Shown here: positions 6,668 through 14,711 of the stretch, one piece after another
How the letters are laid out: each line of letters opens with the position of its first letter
Position numbering within the stretch: the stretch's first letter is position 1
NCBI GenBank assembly: GCA_964569265.1
Contig: CAZMTO010000025.1
Location: forward strand, 1 to 23,108
Reading direction: 5' to 3'
Length of the DNA stretch: 23,108 bases
Source: Avidehalobacter sp964569265
GTDB taxonomy: Bacteria > Bacillota > Dehalobacteriia > UBA4068 > UBA4997
The notes under the pieces: model-generated
Databases searched by the model: none
What the model was told of the DNA's origin: nothing
The model's input: only the letters and a program-made list of their open reading frames with translations
Position numbers and translations under genes: made by a program

Positions 6668-6736
6668 AAGCATACTCCTTTTGCTTTAGTATAGTTAATA
6701 AATATCATCTAATGGAATATTTTTAACATCAAATAG

Positions 6737-6765
6737 TTGACTTTTGCGACAATTAGTAGTAAACT
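6737..6765 (+). promoter_or_regulatory. Candidate plus-strand promoter with overlapping inverted repeat
   Basis: TTGACT (6737-6742), 17-bp spacer, TAAACT (6760-6765). The -10 overlaps the inverted repeat GTAGT (6756-6760) / ACTAC (6763-6767). It reads away from the Xre gene towards the terminator at 6881-6913, and no open frame of useful length lies between. If active, it would yield a ~145-nt RNA. Confidence 0.3.
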
Positions 6766-6874
6766 ACCATTAGGCGCCTGATTTGTGTGGTGTATAAGAG
6801 AGGTGAGATGTAAACAGCTTTTGTGACAGGTATAGTGAATGTAGTTGTATCGTGTAAAACAGTCAATATTGCAA

Positions 6875-6927
6875 AAAAACAAACCCCGCTGTGGTAGATC
6901 CATAGCGGGGTTTTTGCTTTTGTGGGG
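6875..6927. terminator. Bidirectional terminator, 53-bp copy 2
   Basis: Same sequence as 6324-6376 except two positions (6895 and 6904). Stem AAACCCCGC (6881-6889) / GCGGGGTTT (6905-6913), with inner TGTGG / CCATA and a 5-nt loop. It lies 4 nt beyond the pgeF stop and so ends that minus-strand gene; the T tail on the plus strand would stop any transcript from 6765. Confidence 0.9.
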
Positions 6928-6931
6928 TAAA

Positions 6932-7747
6932 TCAGCGCAGCATTATTATGGCCGCCTGACCGCCGCGGTTGCCCTTGGTGTAGCGGTGAGACCAATATTT
7001 GTCATGCAGACAGCAGGTACATTCCGGAGAAACGGCGATGTTTTGGGGCGGCACACCGGCGGCTTGCAGGCGCAGCGCGTTAACCTGCTTAATATCCACC
7101 AGATATTTGCCGGCTTCCGCAGGGTCGGGGGTTATGCAGGCGTTTATAGCGGTGCCAAAGGCGTTGTGCAGGGCATCGGGTACATCATTATGGGTAGAAA
7201 AGCAACAGGCGCCAATGCCCGGCCCAATGGCAACACGTATGTTGGACGGTTCGGCACCGTAGGTATCGTGCAGACGGCGCACACATTTAGCAGCAATATC
7301 GGCTATGGTACCGCGCCACCCGGCGTGTATGGCGGCTACAGCGGCCACATCGGCGGCCCAAAGTAAAATCGGTATGCAATCGGCAGAATAGCAGATGAGC
7401 GGCCGGTTGGGTTGGTTGGTGATGAGCGCGTCACATTCCCAGGGGGTGGGGCCAAACAGGTGCAGCCCTTCGTCGGCAGGCTTGGCCTCGCGTATAATAT
7501 CGCTGTGAATTTGGTGGGTAGAAACCATTTTGCTGCTGTTATAGCCCATTGCGTCGGCTAGCAGCAGGTGGTTTTGCCGCACGTTTTCGTTAGTGTCCTG
7601 CTTGTGGTCAAGATTAAGGCTTGCCTGCGCGCCGGTGCTTACGCCGCCGTAGCGGGTGGTAAAGCCGTGCAGCACGCGGTCATCGGCTAACAGGGGGCAG
7701 GTTTCCCAAATAATATTGCCATTTTGTTTAGTGATAAAATCGGTCAT
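6932..7747 (-). CDS. pgeF: Peptidoglycan editing factor PgeF (YfiH/YlmD, multicopper polyphenol oxidase-like fold)
   Basis: 271 residues, usual length. It has the family's signature residues: HQIHSD near residue 80, YSADCIPILL with the catalytic-type Cys near residue 120, HAGWRGT near residue 141, and the C-terminal IGPGIGACCF, CTCC and SHRYTKGNRGGQA. Known PgeF proteins act in the cytoplasm and remove misincorporated residues such as L-Ser at position 1 of the muropeptide stem; some homologues also deaminate adenosine. ATG 7747 follows AAGGAG at 5 nt spacing. It is monocistronic, divergent from mreB, and ends at a strong hairpin. Confidence 0.92.
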   Translation of the reverse strand: MTDFITKQNGNIIWETCPLLADDRVLHGFTTRYGGVSTGAQASLNLDHKQDTNENVRQNHLLLADAMGYNSSKMVSTHQIHSDIIREAKPADEGLHLFGPTPWECDALITNQPNRPLICYSADCIPILLWAADVAAVAAIHAGWRGTIADIAAKCVRRLHDTYGAEPSNIRVAIGPGIGACCFSTHNDVPDALHNAFGTAINACITPDPAEAGKYLVDIKQVNALRLQAAGVPPQNIAVSPECTCCLHDKYWSHRYTKGNRGGQAAIIMLR

Positions 7748-7792
7748 ATCCGCTCCTTGGTGTTGTTAAATTTAAATACAAAAATAATACAG

Positions 7793-7798
7793 ATTATA
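7793..7798 (-). promoter_or_regulatory. Possible -10 box of pgeF
   Basis: Read on the minus strand, a perfect TATAAT occupies 7798-7793, about 45 nt before the pgeF start. The -35 is poor (TTTTGC at 15 bp). The 247-bp divergent gap to mreB (7748-7994) also has a short GC hairpin (CCTGC 7821-7825 / GCAGG 7834-7838). I see no convincing mreB promoter there. Confidence 0.35.
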
Positions 7799-7994
7799 TT
7801 TCACCGGGGGTGGGCAAAATCCTGCACGGGGCGGCAGGGTGAGCAAAAAAATTGTGTTGCTGCACCAAAACCCGGCTTATGCACCATATTTCCGGCAGGA
7901 ATTTGCGGCAGGATAAAGAATATTAACAGGATAAAGTTGTAGTATTATGTAATTTTGACGTGTGATTTGTGATGTGCGATAAGAGGCGTAAGTT

Positions 7995-9047
7995 ATGGGG
8001 TTTTGGAAGAATCTTTTTTTTGATTTTGGTACCAACATTGGGGTAGATTTGGGGACGGCCAACATCCTTATATATGTAAAAAACAAGGGCATTGTGCTTA
8101 ATGAACCTACGGTGGTGGCGTTGGATGAGCGCACGCACGAGGTTATTGCCATTGGTACGGCCGCTAAAAAAATGCTGGGCCGCACACCGGCCGGTATTGT
8201 GGCGGTGCGCCCCCTGCGAGAAGGCGTTATTGCTGATTATGATGTTACCGAACAAATGTTAAGCTATTTTATTGAGCAGGCGTGCGGTAAAAACTTTTTG
8301 TTAAAGCCGCGTATTATGGTTTGCATACCATCCGGGGTAACCGAGGTGGAGCGCCGGGCCGTTAAACAGGCGGCGCAGCACGCCGGTGCCCGCGAGGCGT
8401 TTTTGATAGAAGAACCGATGGCGGCAGCCATAGGCGCCGGTATGGATGTTTACAGCCCCGGCGGCAATTTGGTGTGCGATGTTGGCGGCGGTACAACCGA
8501 TGTGGCGGTAATATCTTTGGGGGGTATTGTTAACAAAACGTCGGTGCGTGTGGGCGGTGATAAATTTGATGAAGCCATTGTGCGCTATATTCGCCGCGAA
8601 TACAGCCTGCTTATTGGCGAACCCTGCGCCGAAGAAATTAAAATACAAATAGGCACGGCGTATCTTAATGAGCATAACCGTGAAAATTATGCTACGGTGC
8701 GTGGCCGTGACCTTTTAACCGGGCTGCCCAAAAGCATCAGGTTTTCGGCAGTGGAATGTTACGCGGCAATAGAGGAGCTGCTGGGCACCATTTGCGCCGC
8801 TATTAAAAAGGTGCTGGAGGATACCCCGCCGGAGCTGGCCGGTGACATTGTTGACCGTGGTATGGTGCTTACCGGTGGCGGTGCCCTGATTGACGGTTTG
8901 CCGCGTTTGGTGTCGGAATATACCGGGCTGCACGTGTATTTGGCCGAAGACCCTGTGGCCTGTGTGGCGCTGGGCACGGGTAAATCTCTGGCCTATATGG
9001 ATAAATATGCCGACGGCGACAGTATGGCTTTTAGCCGGGCGCTGTAG
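7995..9047 (+). CDS. mreB: Rod shape-determining protein MreB (actin homologue)
   Basis: 350 residues with all actin-fold nucleotide motifs: phosphate 1 (GVDLGTANI, near residue 16), connect/phosphate 2 (CDVGGGTTDVAVISLGG, near residue 160) and the adenosine motif (GMVLTGGGALIDGLP, near residue 290). An amphipathic N-terminus (MGFWKNLFFDF) probably binds the inner membrane. MreB filaments guide elongasome peptidoglycan synthesis in rod-shaped cells. It may be one of several paralogues (MreB/Mbl/MreBH); mreC and mreD are not adjacent. The Shine-Dalgarno is modest (AAGAGG). A CuAO-N surface protein follows within 30 nt and is probably cotranscribed. Confidence 0.93.
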   Translation: MGFWKNLFFDFGTNIGVDLGTANILIYVKNKGIVLNEPTVVALDERTHEVIAIGTAAKKMLGRTPAGIVAVRPLREGVIADYDVTEQMLSYFIEQACGKNFLLKPRIMVCIPSGVTEVERRAVKQAAQHAGAREAFLIEEPMAAAIGAGMDVYSPGGNLVCDVGGGTTDVAVISLGGIVNKTSVRVGGDKFDEAIVRYIRREYSLLIGEPCAEEIKIQIGTAYLNEHNRENYATVRGRDLLTGLPKSIRFSAVECYAAIEELLGTICAAIKKVLEDTPPELAGDIVDRGMVLTGGGALIDGLPRLVSEYTGLHVYLAEDPVACVALGTGKSLAYMDKYADGDSMAFSRAL

Positions 9048-9073
9048 GCATATGCAAATAAACAGAAAGGCCG

Positions 9074-9652
9074 GTGGGCTGTTTGCGTTTTAGCAATAAA
9101 AAAATATTTTTGCTGCCGTTGCTGGTGCTGTTGTTGGTGGGTTTAATCGGGGCGGCACCCGGCACTAAGGCAGACCCGCTGGTAACCAAAAGCTGGGTGG
9201 ATCAGTATATTAACCGCCAAACCGCCGACATAGCGGCTGATATAGAGGCTGTCGGCGATGAGCTTGCTGCTTTGCAGGTGGTGCGCCTGTGGATGGGCCG
9301 CAGCACTATGGAAGTAAACGGCAGCCAAATTGCGCTGGACGCTGCACCGTTTGTGACGGCGGCAGGGCGCAGCTATGTGCCGCTAAGGGCCTTGGGTGAG
9401 GCTGCTGCTGCCGAATTTAAGTGGGACAACGACAACAAGCGGGTTACCTACATACGCGGCGGGCACACGCTGCAAATGCGTGTGGGCAGCTATTATGCGG
9501 TGGCCGACGGTGTTACCGTGCCGATTGATGCACCGCCGCAGCTTGTAAATAACCGGGTGTTTGTGCCCATACGTTTGGTGAGCGAAAACCTGGGGTTTGC
9601 CGTTAACTGGCTGGCAGCCGAAAAAGCCGCGGTGGTTACCTGGGGCAGCTAA
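9074..9652 (+). CDS. Exported copper amine oxidase N-terminal domain (CuAO-N) protein
   Basis: 192 residues if started at GTG 9074; TTG 9083, with GGTGG 5 nt upstream, is an equally reasonable start. A hydrophobic N-terminus (IFLLPLLVLLLVGLIGAA) is a signal peptide or anchor. A short helical linker (about residues 35-65) precedes a compact CuAO-N domain with paired motifs YVPLRALGEAAAAEFKW near residue 100 and FVPIRLVSENLGFAVNW near residue 160. The domain sits at the C-terminus here, unlike in the two genes at the window start. It begins 27 nt after mreB and probably shares its transcript, which suggests an envelope role; the function is unknown. Confidence 0.8.
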   Translation: MGCLRFSNKKIFLLPLLVLLLVGLIGAAPGTKADPLVTKSWVDQYINRQTADIAADIEAVGDELAALQVVRLWMGRSTMEVNGSQIALDAAPFVTAAGRSYVPLRALGEAAAAEFKWDNDNKRVTYIRGGHTLQMRVGSYYAVADGVTVPIDAPPQLVNNRVFVPIRLVSENLGFAVNWLAAEKAAVVTWGS

Positions 9653-9675
9653 GGGCGCTAATTTTTCGGCGGATA

Positions 9676-9704
9676 TTGTCTTTGGTGAGATAATGTGTTA
9701 AAAT
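9676..9704 (+). promoter_or_regulatory. Promoter of the LCP-tagA operon
   Basis: TTGTCT (9676-9681), 17-bp spacer, TAAAAT (9699-9704) with TGT immediately before it (extended -10). It lies just after the preceding gene's stop and 80 bp before the LCP start. Confidence 0.5.
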
Positions 9705-9784
9705 ATAAGGTGCTTAATTTGCCGGTGATAGGTAAGTGGCGGTAACAGACGATATTGTGATAAGTTTTACAGGGCGGAGAGAAT

Positions 9785-10912
9785 ATGACAGATAAACAAC
9801 ATAATCAGGCAGATATTTGGGAGGACGGCAAACAGCCGGATATTGTGGCACCCGGCCTTGGGGCGGTGGCCGAACCGGCTGAGGAGCAGACAGATTTTTG
9901 GCAGAAACAGAGCTTTTGGCAGCGGCACTACGGTTTTATGTCGGGCAAGGCCAAATTTTGGTTTTGGTCGGTGGTGGTGCTGATGATTTTGGGCGGCTTT
10001 TATCTGGGCTTTTGGGGTGCTTATCAGCAGCCGCAGCCTATAGATGTGCCCTATGTTACGGCAGAAAGTTATTATGCCGATAAAGAAGCAGCCGAAGCAG
10101 CGATGAAGAATTATCTGGGTGATGATAATATTTTGACGGTTTTGCTGCTGGGCTGTGATATGCGCGACGGTGAAAAATCCGGGCGATCGGATACGATTAT
10201 GCTGGCGTTTATAAATTTGGAGGAAGGCGCCGTAAATTTGCTTTCTATCCCGCGTGATACCCGTGTGGAGCTGGCCGAGGGCAAAGGTACCACCAAAATA
10301 AACCACGCATTTGCCTACGGCGGGCAGCCGCTTACCCGCAAAACTATTGAAAGCTTTTTGGATGTAGAGGTAGACCGTTATGTGCAGGTGGATTTTAACG
10401 GTTTTGCCGCTATTATTGATGCTTTGGGCGGCGTTGACTACAATGTGGAACAGCGTATGTATAAGCCGGAGGAAAATATTGACCTGCAACCCGGCCAGCA
10501 AAAGCTTAACGGCAAACAGGCGCTGGCATATGTACGTTGGCGCGGCACACCCACTGCCGATATCGGGCGGGTGGAGCGCCAGCAGAAGTTTTTAAATGCA
10601 GTGCTTGACCAGGTGATGAGCAGCGGCACCATATTTAAGCTGCCCAAGCTGATGAACGAAATAAACCAGTCGATAAATACGGACTTTACCATAAACGAGC
10701 TGTTGGCGCTGGTAGAAATTTACAAGGAATTCCCCTCGGTAAGCTTTGCTTCGGACAAGCTGCCCGGCCAGGACGCGCGTATTAACGGCATTAGCTACTG
10801 GCAGTATTATCCTAACCAGACAGCGGCTTTGGTAGAAAAAATGAGCAGCTTTGAGCTGCCGGATAACGATGAGCCGCCCACAACCGAACAGGACGGAAAC
10901 GGAGGCGTGTAA
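9785..10912 (+). CDS. LytR-CpsA-Psr (LCP) family cell-envelope transferase
   Basis: 375 residues. An ~55-residue cytoplasmic segment is followed by one membrane helix (FWFWSVVVLMILGGFYLGFW, about residues 58-77) and an extracytoplasmic LCP domain (about residues 115-300). Visible motifs are LLGCDMRDGEKSGRSDTIML, LSIPRDTRVEL, KINHAFAYGG, ALGGVDYNV and AYVRWRGTPTADIGRVERQQ; the conserved Asp and Arg residues that bind the polyprenyl pyrophosphate are present. LCP enzymes move lipid-linked polymers onto peptidoglycan or proteins. GGAG lies 5 nt before ATG 9785. The TagA-type gene starts one base after its stop codon, a tight coupling that suggests both act on the same polymer. Confidence 0.9.
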   Translation: MTDKQHNQADIWEDGKQPDIVAPGLGAVAEPAEEQTDFWQKQSFWQRHYGFMSGKAKFWFWSVVVLMILGGFYLGFWGAYQQPQPIDVPYVTAESYYADKEAAEAAMKNYLGDDNILTVLLLGCDMRDGEKSGRSDTIMLAFINLEEGAVNLLSIPRDTRVELAEGKGTTKINHAFAYGGQPLTRKTIESFLDVEVDRYVQVDFNGFAAIIDALGGVDYNVEQRMYKPEENIDLQPGQQKLNGKQALAYVRWRGTPTADIGRVERQQKFLNAVLDQVMSSGTIFKLPKLMNEINQSINTDFTINELLALVEIYKEFPSVSFASDKLPGQDARINGISYWQYYPNQTAALVEKMSSFELPDNDEPPTTEQDGNGGV

Positions 10913-10913
10913 T

Positions 10914-11744
10914 TTGGCAGATTTGGAAATTTTAGGGGCCAAAATAAGCGATCTTGATATGATAGAAACCGTGTGCGCTATGGCTGCCTACATTGATGTT
11001 GGCCGCAAACCCGGCGCCGACGAAGAAACCCTGCACCATATTGTTACGCTTAATGCCGAAATTTTGTATAAGGCGCAAACCGATGAACGCCTGATGAACA
11101 TTATAAACCGGGCCGATTTGGTAACGCCCGACGGCACCGGCATAGTTATTGCGGCACGCGAGCTTTGCGGGCAGGAAATATCGCGGGTTACGGGCATAGA
11201 CCTGATGACGGAGCTGTGCAGGCAGAGCGCGGCCTGCGGCTGGCGGGTGTATATGCTGGGGGCTGCCCCCGGTGTGGCCGAGCTTGCCGCCAAAAATTTG
11301 CAGGAAAAATACGGCACCGATATTTGCGGCTGGCACGACGGTTATTTTAAGCCGGAAGAACAGGCGTGGATAATAGGCGAGATAAACGAGAAAAAGCCCG
11401 ATATTTTGTTTGTGGCGCTGGGCGCACCCCGACAGGAATTTTGGATAGACGATAACCGCGATAAGCTGCGGGTGCCGCTGGTAATCGGCGTGGGCGGCTG
11501 CTTTGACGTAATATCCGGCAATGTTAAACGTGCCCCGGTGGCGTTTCAGCGGGCGGGGTTAGAATGGCTTTGGCGGCTGATAAAGGAGCCTTGGCGTTTT
11601 AAGCGAATGTTGAGCCTGCCCAAATTTATGCTGCTGGTAAAAAAAGAGGCGCGCAACAAGCGTCGTCGTTTGGCGGCTAATTTGCGCCAAAACTTAGACC
11701 GCAAGGATAATGACAGTAAAAAAGAGAAAAATTTGCCGCAGTAA
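10914..11744 (+). CDS. WecB/TagA/CpsF family glycosyltransferase
   Basis: 276 residues from TTG 10914; GGAGG (10901-10905) is about 8 nt upstream and overlaps the end of the LCP gene. Family motifs: ADLVTPDGTGIV near residue 64, TGIDLM near residue 93, YMLGAAPGVAE near residue 115, LGAPRQEFWI near residue 175, and VGGCFDVISGNVKRAP followed by GLEWLWRLIKEPWRFKRM. Members add N-acetylmannosamine(uronic acid) to undecaprenyl-PP-GlcNAc at the cytoplasmic membrane, in teichoic-acid linkage-unit or enterobacterial-common-antigen type pathways. The exact sugar cannot be told from sequence. Basic residues at the C-terminus probably contact membrane. Confidence 0.9.
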   Translation: MADLEILGAKISDLDMIETVCAMAAYIDVGRKPGADEETLHHIVTLNAEILYKAQTDERLMNIINRADLVTPDGTGIVIAARELCGQEISRVTGIDLMTELCRQSAACGWRVYMLGAAPGVAELAAKNLQEKYGTDICGWHDGYFKPEEQAWIIGEINEKKPDILFVALGAPRQEFWIDDNRDKLRVPLVIGVGGCFDVISGNVKRAPVAFQRAGLEWLWRLIKEPWRFKRMLSLPKFMLLVKKEARNKRRRLAANLRQNLDRKDNDSKKEKNLPQ

Positions 11745-11846
11745 ATACTCAGTTGACAAAAAGTCGGTAAAATGGTTGAAGAATTTTGCCGATGGGCAAT
11801 GTATTTATAACAGCAGTAAGTTTTTGTGATATGGGGAGGTATTTTT

Positions 11847-13331
11847 ATGAAGAAGTTTGCAGCGTTTGTTATGGCACTTATGATGGCCGCGTTTTTGGCG
11901 GCGCCGGCTATGGCTTACCCGGATGTTGATGCCAATACGCAGGCTGGCAAGGCTATAAGCACGGTTAGCGACAAGGGAATTATGGCCGGCTACGAGGACG
12001 GCACCTTTAAGCCGGACAGCAGCATTACCCGTGCCGAATTTGCCAAGGTGGCTGTTTTGGCTGCACAAAGCAAGCTGGGCGATGTGCCGATGACCTTGCA
12101 GTATGTGGTTTTTGATGATGTTAAAGAGGACGGCTGGTATGTGGAAAATATCCAGAAGGCGGTAAATATGCGGCTGATGAAGGGAGACGCCGAGGGTACC
12201 TTCCGCCCTAATGATACCATGACCACAAGTGAGGTTTACACGGTTATGCTGCGTATTTTGGGCTATAAGGTTGATGATAAGGGCACCTGGCCTAATAACT
12301 ATCTGGAGTTGGCGGCTAAGCTTGGGGCAAACATTGACAAGGCTGCTGCCAACAAACCTGTGTGCCGCGGTACTGTGGCCGAAATTGTAAGCTGGACGCT
12401 TAATCAGCCACTGCCGCAGATAGCTGAGCAGGATACTGTAGCTGCTACCGATACTTACGGTGTGGTTACCGGCGTTGTGGCCGACAAAGTGACTGTGGGT
12501 ACGGTTAGCGGCAAAATGCTGACCCTGAAGGACAGCGGCAGCAACGGCGCAGCACCGGAGGTTGGCCAGTTGGTGCAGTTTACCGCCGATAAAGACAATG
12601 AGCTGCTTACCCTTGGCCGCGAAGATGTTGTAACCAACAATTTGTATGATGCAGTGATAAAAAACGGCAAAATAACGCTTAACGGCAAGGCTTATGAATT
12701 TGCTGCCGATGCTGCGGTAATAAGCATAAACAACGGCGGCGGTGTAGCAACGGTAGATGTAGAAAAGCTGCAAAGCGGCACCTATGCCGCCGGGTTGCGC
12801 TCCTCTAACTACACTGTGCCCATTCAGTATGTGCTGGCGGGCGGCAAGGTGCAGTATCTGCTTATCAGTGATTACGCCGGGCAGAGTGACCAGCGCTTTG
12901 GTTTTGTTGAAAGTGTAGGCACCGGTGCCGACGGCATTATGGTAAAATTCTGGGGCGATAAAACCGAATATTTGTGGGATGATTCTAAAAACAGTGCTGC
13001 CCCGCAGGAAGATAAGCTTTATGCCTATGTTTTTAGGGGTGACGGTGTGCGCGGCTACGAGGTTGCCGTGGCAGACGAGCAGATAAAGAACGCTGTTGTT
13101 ACCGAAGCAAAAAATGACATTAAAACCGCCGGCGGTAAGCCGTTTATTATTGCCGATGATACCGTTATCTGGAAGGTGGAATACGATGACGACGGTACAA
13201 TAACATCGTGCGAGGCGGGCGATACCGTTGAAGAAGGCGATATGGTGCGGGTGCGCTACACTGCCGATAAAAATTCAAACGACACCGGTTTAGAGGCTGC
13301 TTACATTATTATTGATGAAACCGACAAATAG
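11847..13331 (+). CDS. Secreted SLH-domain surface protein (N-terminal SLH)
   Basis: 494 residues from ATG 11847; GGGAGG (11834-11839) is 7 nt upstream, so the in-frame GTG at 11826 is rejected. Signal peptide residues 1-23 (AMA cleavage). Then an SLH repeat at about 24-72 (GYEDGTFKPDSSITRAEFAK), a second at 85-145 (GDAEGTFRPNDTMTTSEVY) and a degenerate third to ~195. The remaining 300 residues are beta-rich, Gly/Asp-rich and unrecognised; they do not look like an OmpM porin barrel. SLH modules tether proteins to peptidoglycan or its polymers. It is monocistronic and ended by a strong terminator. An upstream TTGACA (11752-11757) has no good -10 partner. Confidence 0.88.
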   Translation: MKKFAAFVMALMMAAFLAAPAMAYPDVDANTQAGKAISTVSDKGIMAGYEDGTFKPDSSITRAEFAKVAVLAAQSKLGDVPMTLQYVVFDDVKEDGWYVENIQKAVNMRLMKGDAEGTFRPNDTMTTSEVYTVMLRILGYKVDDKGTWPNNYLELAAKLGANIDKAAANKPVCRGTVAEIVSWTLNQPLPQIAEQDTVAATDTYGVVTGVVADKVTVGTVSGKMLTLKDSGSNGAAPEVGQLVQFTADKDNELLTLGREDVVTNNLYDAVIKNGKITLNGKAYEFAADAAVISINNGGGVATVDVEKLQSGTYAAGLRSSNYTVPIQYVLAGGKVQYLLISDYAGQSDQRFGFVESVGTGADGIMVKFWGDKTEYLWDDSKNSAAPQEDKLYAYVFRGDGVRGYEVAVADEQIKNAVVTEAKNDIKTAGGKPFIIADDTVIWKVEYDDDGTITSCEAGDTVEEGDMVRVRYTADKNSNDTGLEAAYIIIDETDK

Positions 13332-13358
13332 TTGTACAGATAAAACTGCCGGTAACGG

Positions 13359-13385
13359 GAGAGAGGGGCAAACCCTCTCTCTTTT
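13359..13385 (+). terminator. Rho-independent terminator after the SLH gene
   Basis: Perfect 9-bp stem GAGAGAGGG (13359-13367) / CCCTCTCTC (13373-13381), loop GCAAA, then TTTT. Confidence 0.9.
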
Positions 13386-13404
13386 GCTGTAATTGCCCGT
13401 AATA

Positions 13405-13451
13405 GTTAACATTACGTTAACAAATGCGGAATATAATTTGCATACTATAAT
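13405..13451 (+). promoter_or_regulatory. Promoter/operator region of the RND efflux operon
   Basis: Two GTTAAC half-sites (13405-13410 and 13416-13421) lie 11 bp apart, one helical turn, forming GTTAAC-ATTAC-GTTAAC. They are followed by two TATAAT boxes (13432-13437 and 13446-13451). Neither -10 has a good -35, which suits an activated or repressed promoter. Operator identity is inference. Confidence 0.35.
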
Positions 13452-13490
13452 CATAAACAGTATTGTATACATAGAAAGGATAAGGGAAAA

Positions 13491-14684
13491 ATGACGAAGA
13501 ACAGGCTGGTATTACAGGGAAGATTTAAAACAGCTATGGCCGCAATGCTTATGGGCAGCGTGCTGTTGCTGGGTGGCTGCGGCGGCAGCGACAACACCGC
13601 TGAAGTGGAACGCGGTACGGCAGTAGAGGTGGCAGCGGCAACCACCGGCGAAATTGTTGACGCAACAGTGGTGCGCGGCAATGTGTCGGCGGCGGACGAT
13701 GTTTATGTTATACCCAAGGCACAGGGCGTGGTACGCACCGTTAATGTGGCCGTTGGTGATTATGTTACACAGGGGCAAAGCCTTTGCCAGATAGATACAG
13801 TAGACTTGCAGACCAGCCTGGCACTGGTGCAGTCGCAGTATAACACGTTGTATTCCGCCTATCAAACGGCGGTAAAAAACCTGGAGCGTTACCGGGCACT
13901 GTACAATGAAGGTGCAGTTTCTCTGGCGCAGTTAGAACAGGCCGAAAGCGCAGTAACCTCTATGGGGCTGGATTCGGTGCGTTTGCAGGTGCAGTCGGTG
14001 CAAGACCAGATAAATAACTGCAACGTAAAATCTACCATCAGCGGCATTGTGGCCGAGGTTAATGTTAACCCCGGTGATATGGCCGGCGGCAGCTATGTGG
14101 CACGGGTGGTAGATATCAGCAAGGTAAAGCTTACCGCTAATGTTACCGAAACGCTGGTTTCTTGCCTGAGTATGGGGCAGGAGCTGCCGGTTTACATAGA
14201 ATCGGTATCTTCGGAGCCGTTTATCGGCAAGGTTACCGCTATACCGGTGGCTGCTAACCGAACCCTTACTTATCCTGTGGAAATTACCATAGATAACCCC
14301 GACCACACCATTATGGCCGGTATGTTTGCCGAGGTTGATGTTGTTAAAAACGAGAGCCGCGATACTTTGATAATACCCAAGGGCGCGGTAGATTCGTCGA
14401 ACACGGTGTATGTGGTACAAGGTGATGTTGCTCACGCCGTTACTGTAGAAACCGGTATGAGCGATGATGAAAACATCGAGATAGTTTCCGGCTTAAAGGC
14501 CGGTGATATGGTGGTTACCGCCGGTGCTTACCTGTTGGAGGATGGCACCAAGGTACGTGTAGTATCGGGCGACAATGATACTTATACTGACGTTGATACT
14601 GAAGCCGACGCAGAGGCTGATACTGACGCAGAAGCCGATACTGACGCTGTAGACGGTGAAAACGGCGAAGAAGAACAAAACTAA
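13491..14684 (+). CDS. RND efflux periplasmic adaptor (membrane fusion protein), lipoprotein
   Basis: 397 residues. The N-terminus has a lipobox (LLLGGC, Cys near residue 30), so it is probably an inner-membrane-anchored lipoprotein. The HlyD/AcrA layout follows: first lipoyl half (VYVIPKAQGVVRTVNVAVGDYVTQGQSL near residue 72), a coiled-coil hairpin (about residues 105-180), second lipoyl half (STISGIVAEVNVNPGD), beta-barrel, and a membrane-proximal domain (DTLIIPKGAV, IVSGLKAGDMVV). It couples the pump to the outer duct. The last ~30 residues are an acidic tail built from D/E-A-D-T repeats, unusual for the family. It is the first gene of the adaptor-pump-TolC operon. Confidence 0.92.
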   Translation: MTKNRLVLQGRFKTAMAAMLMGSVLLLGGCGGSDNTAEVERGTAVEVAAATTGEIVDATVVRGNVSAADDVYVIPKAQGVVRTVNVAVGDYVTQGQSLCQIDTVDLQTSLALVQSQYNTLYSAYQTAVKNLERYRALYNEGAVSLAQLEQAESAVTSMGLDSVRLQVQSVQDQINNCNVKSTISGIVAEVNVNPGDMAGGSYVARVVDISKVKLTANVTETLVSCLSMGQELPVYIESVSSEPFIGKVTAIPVAANRTLTYPVEITIDNPDHTIMAGMFAEVDVVKNESRDTLIIPKGAVDSSNTVYVVQGDVAHAVTVETGMSDDENIEIVSGLKAGDMVVTAGAYLLEDGTKVRVVSGDNDTYTDVDTEADAEADTDAEADTDAVDGENGEEEQN

Positions 14685-14711
14685 AACTTTGCAATGGGGG
14701 CGGTAAATTAA

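Noticed and set aside
7801..7842. GC hairpin in the pgeF-mreB divergent region as a riboswitch or terminator
   Set aside because: Only 4-5 bp arms, no T run on either strand, and no known riboswitch signature.
11752..11757. Consensus TTGACA before the SLH gene at 11847
   Set aside because: No acceptable -10 occurs at 15-19 bp; a TAAAAT is only 9 bp away.
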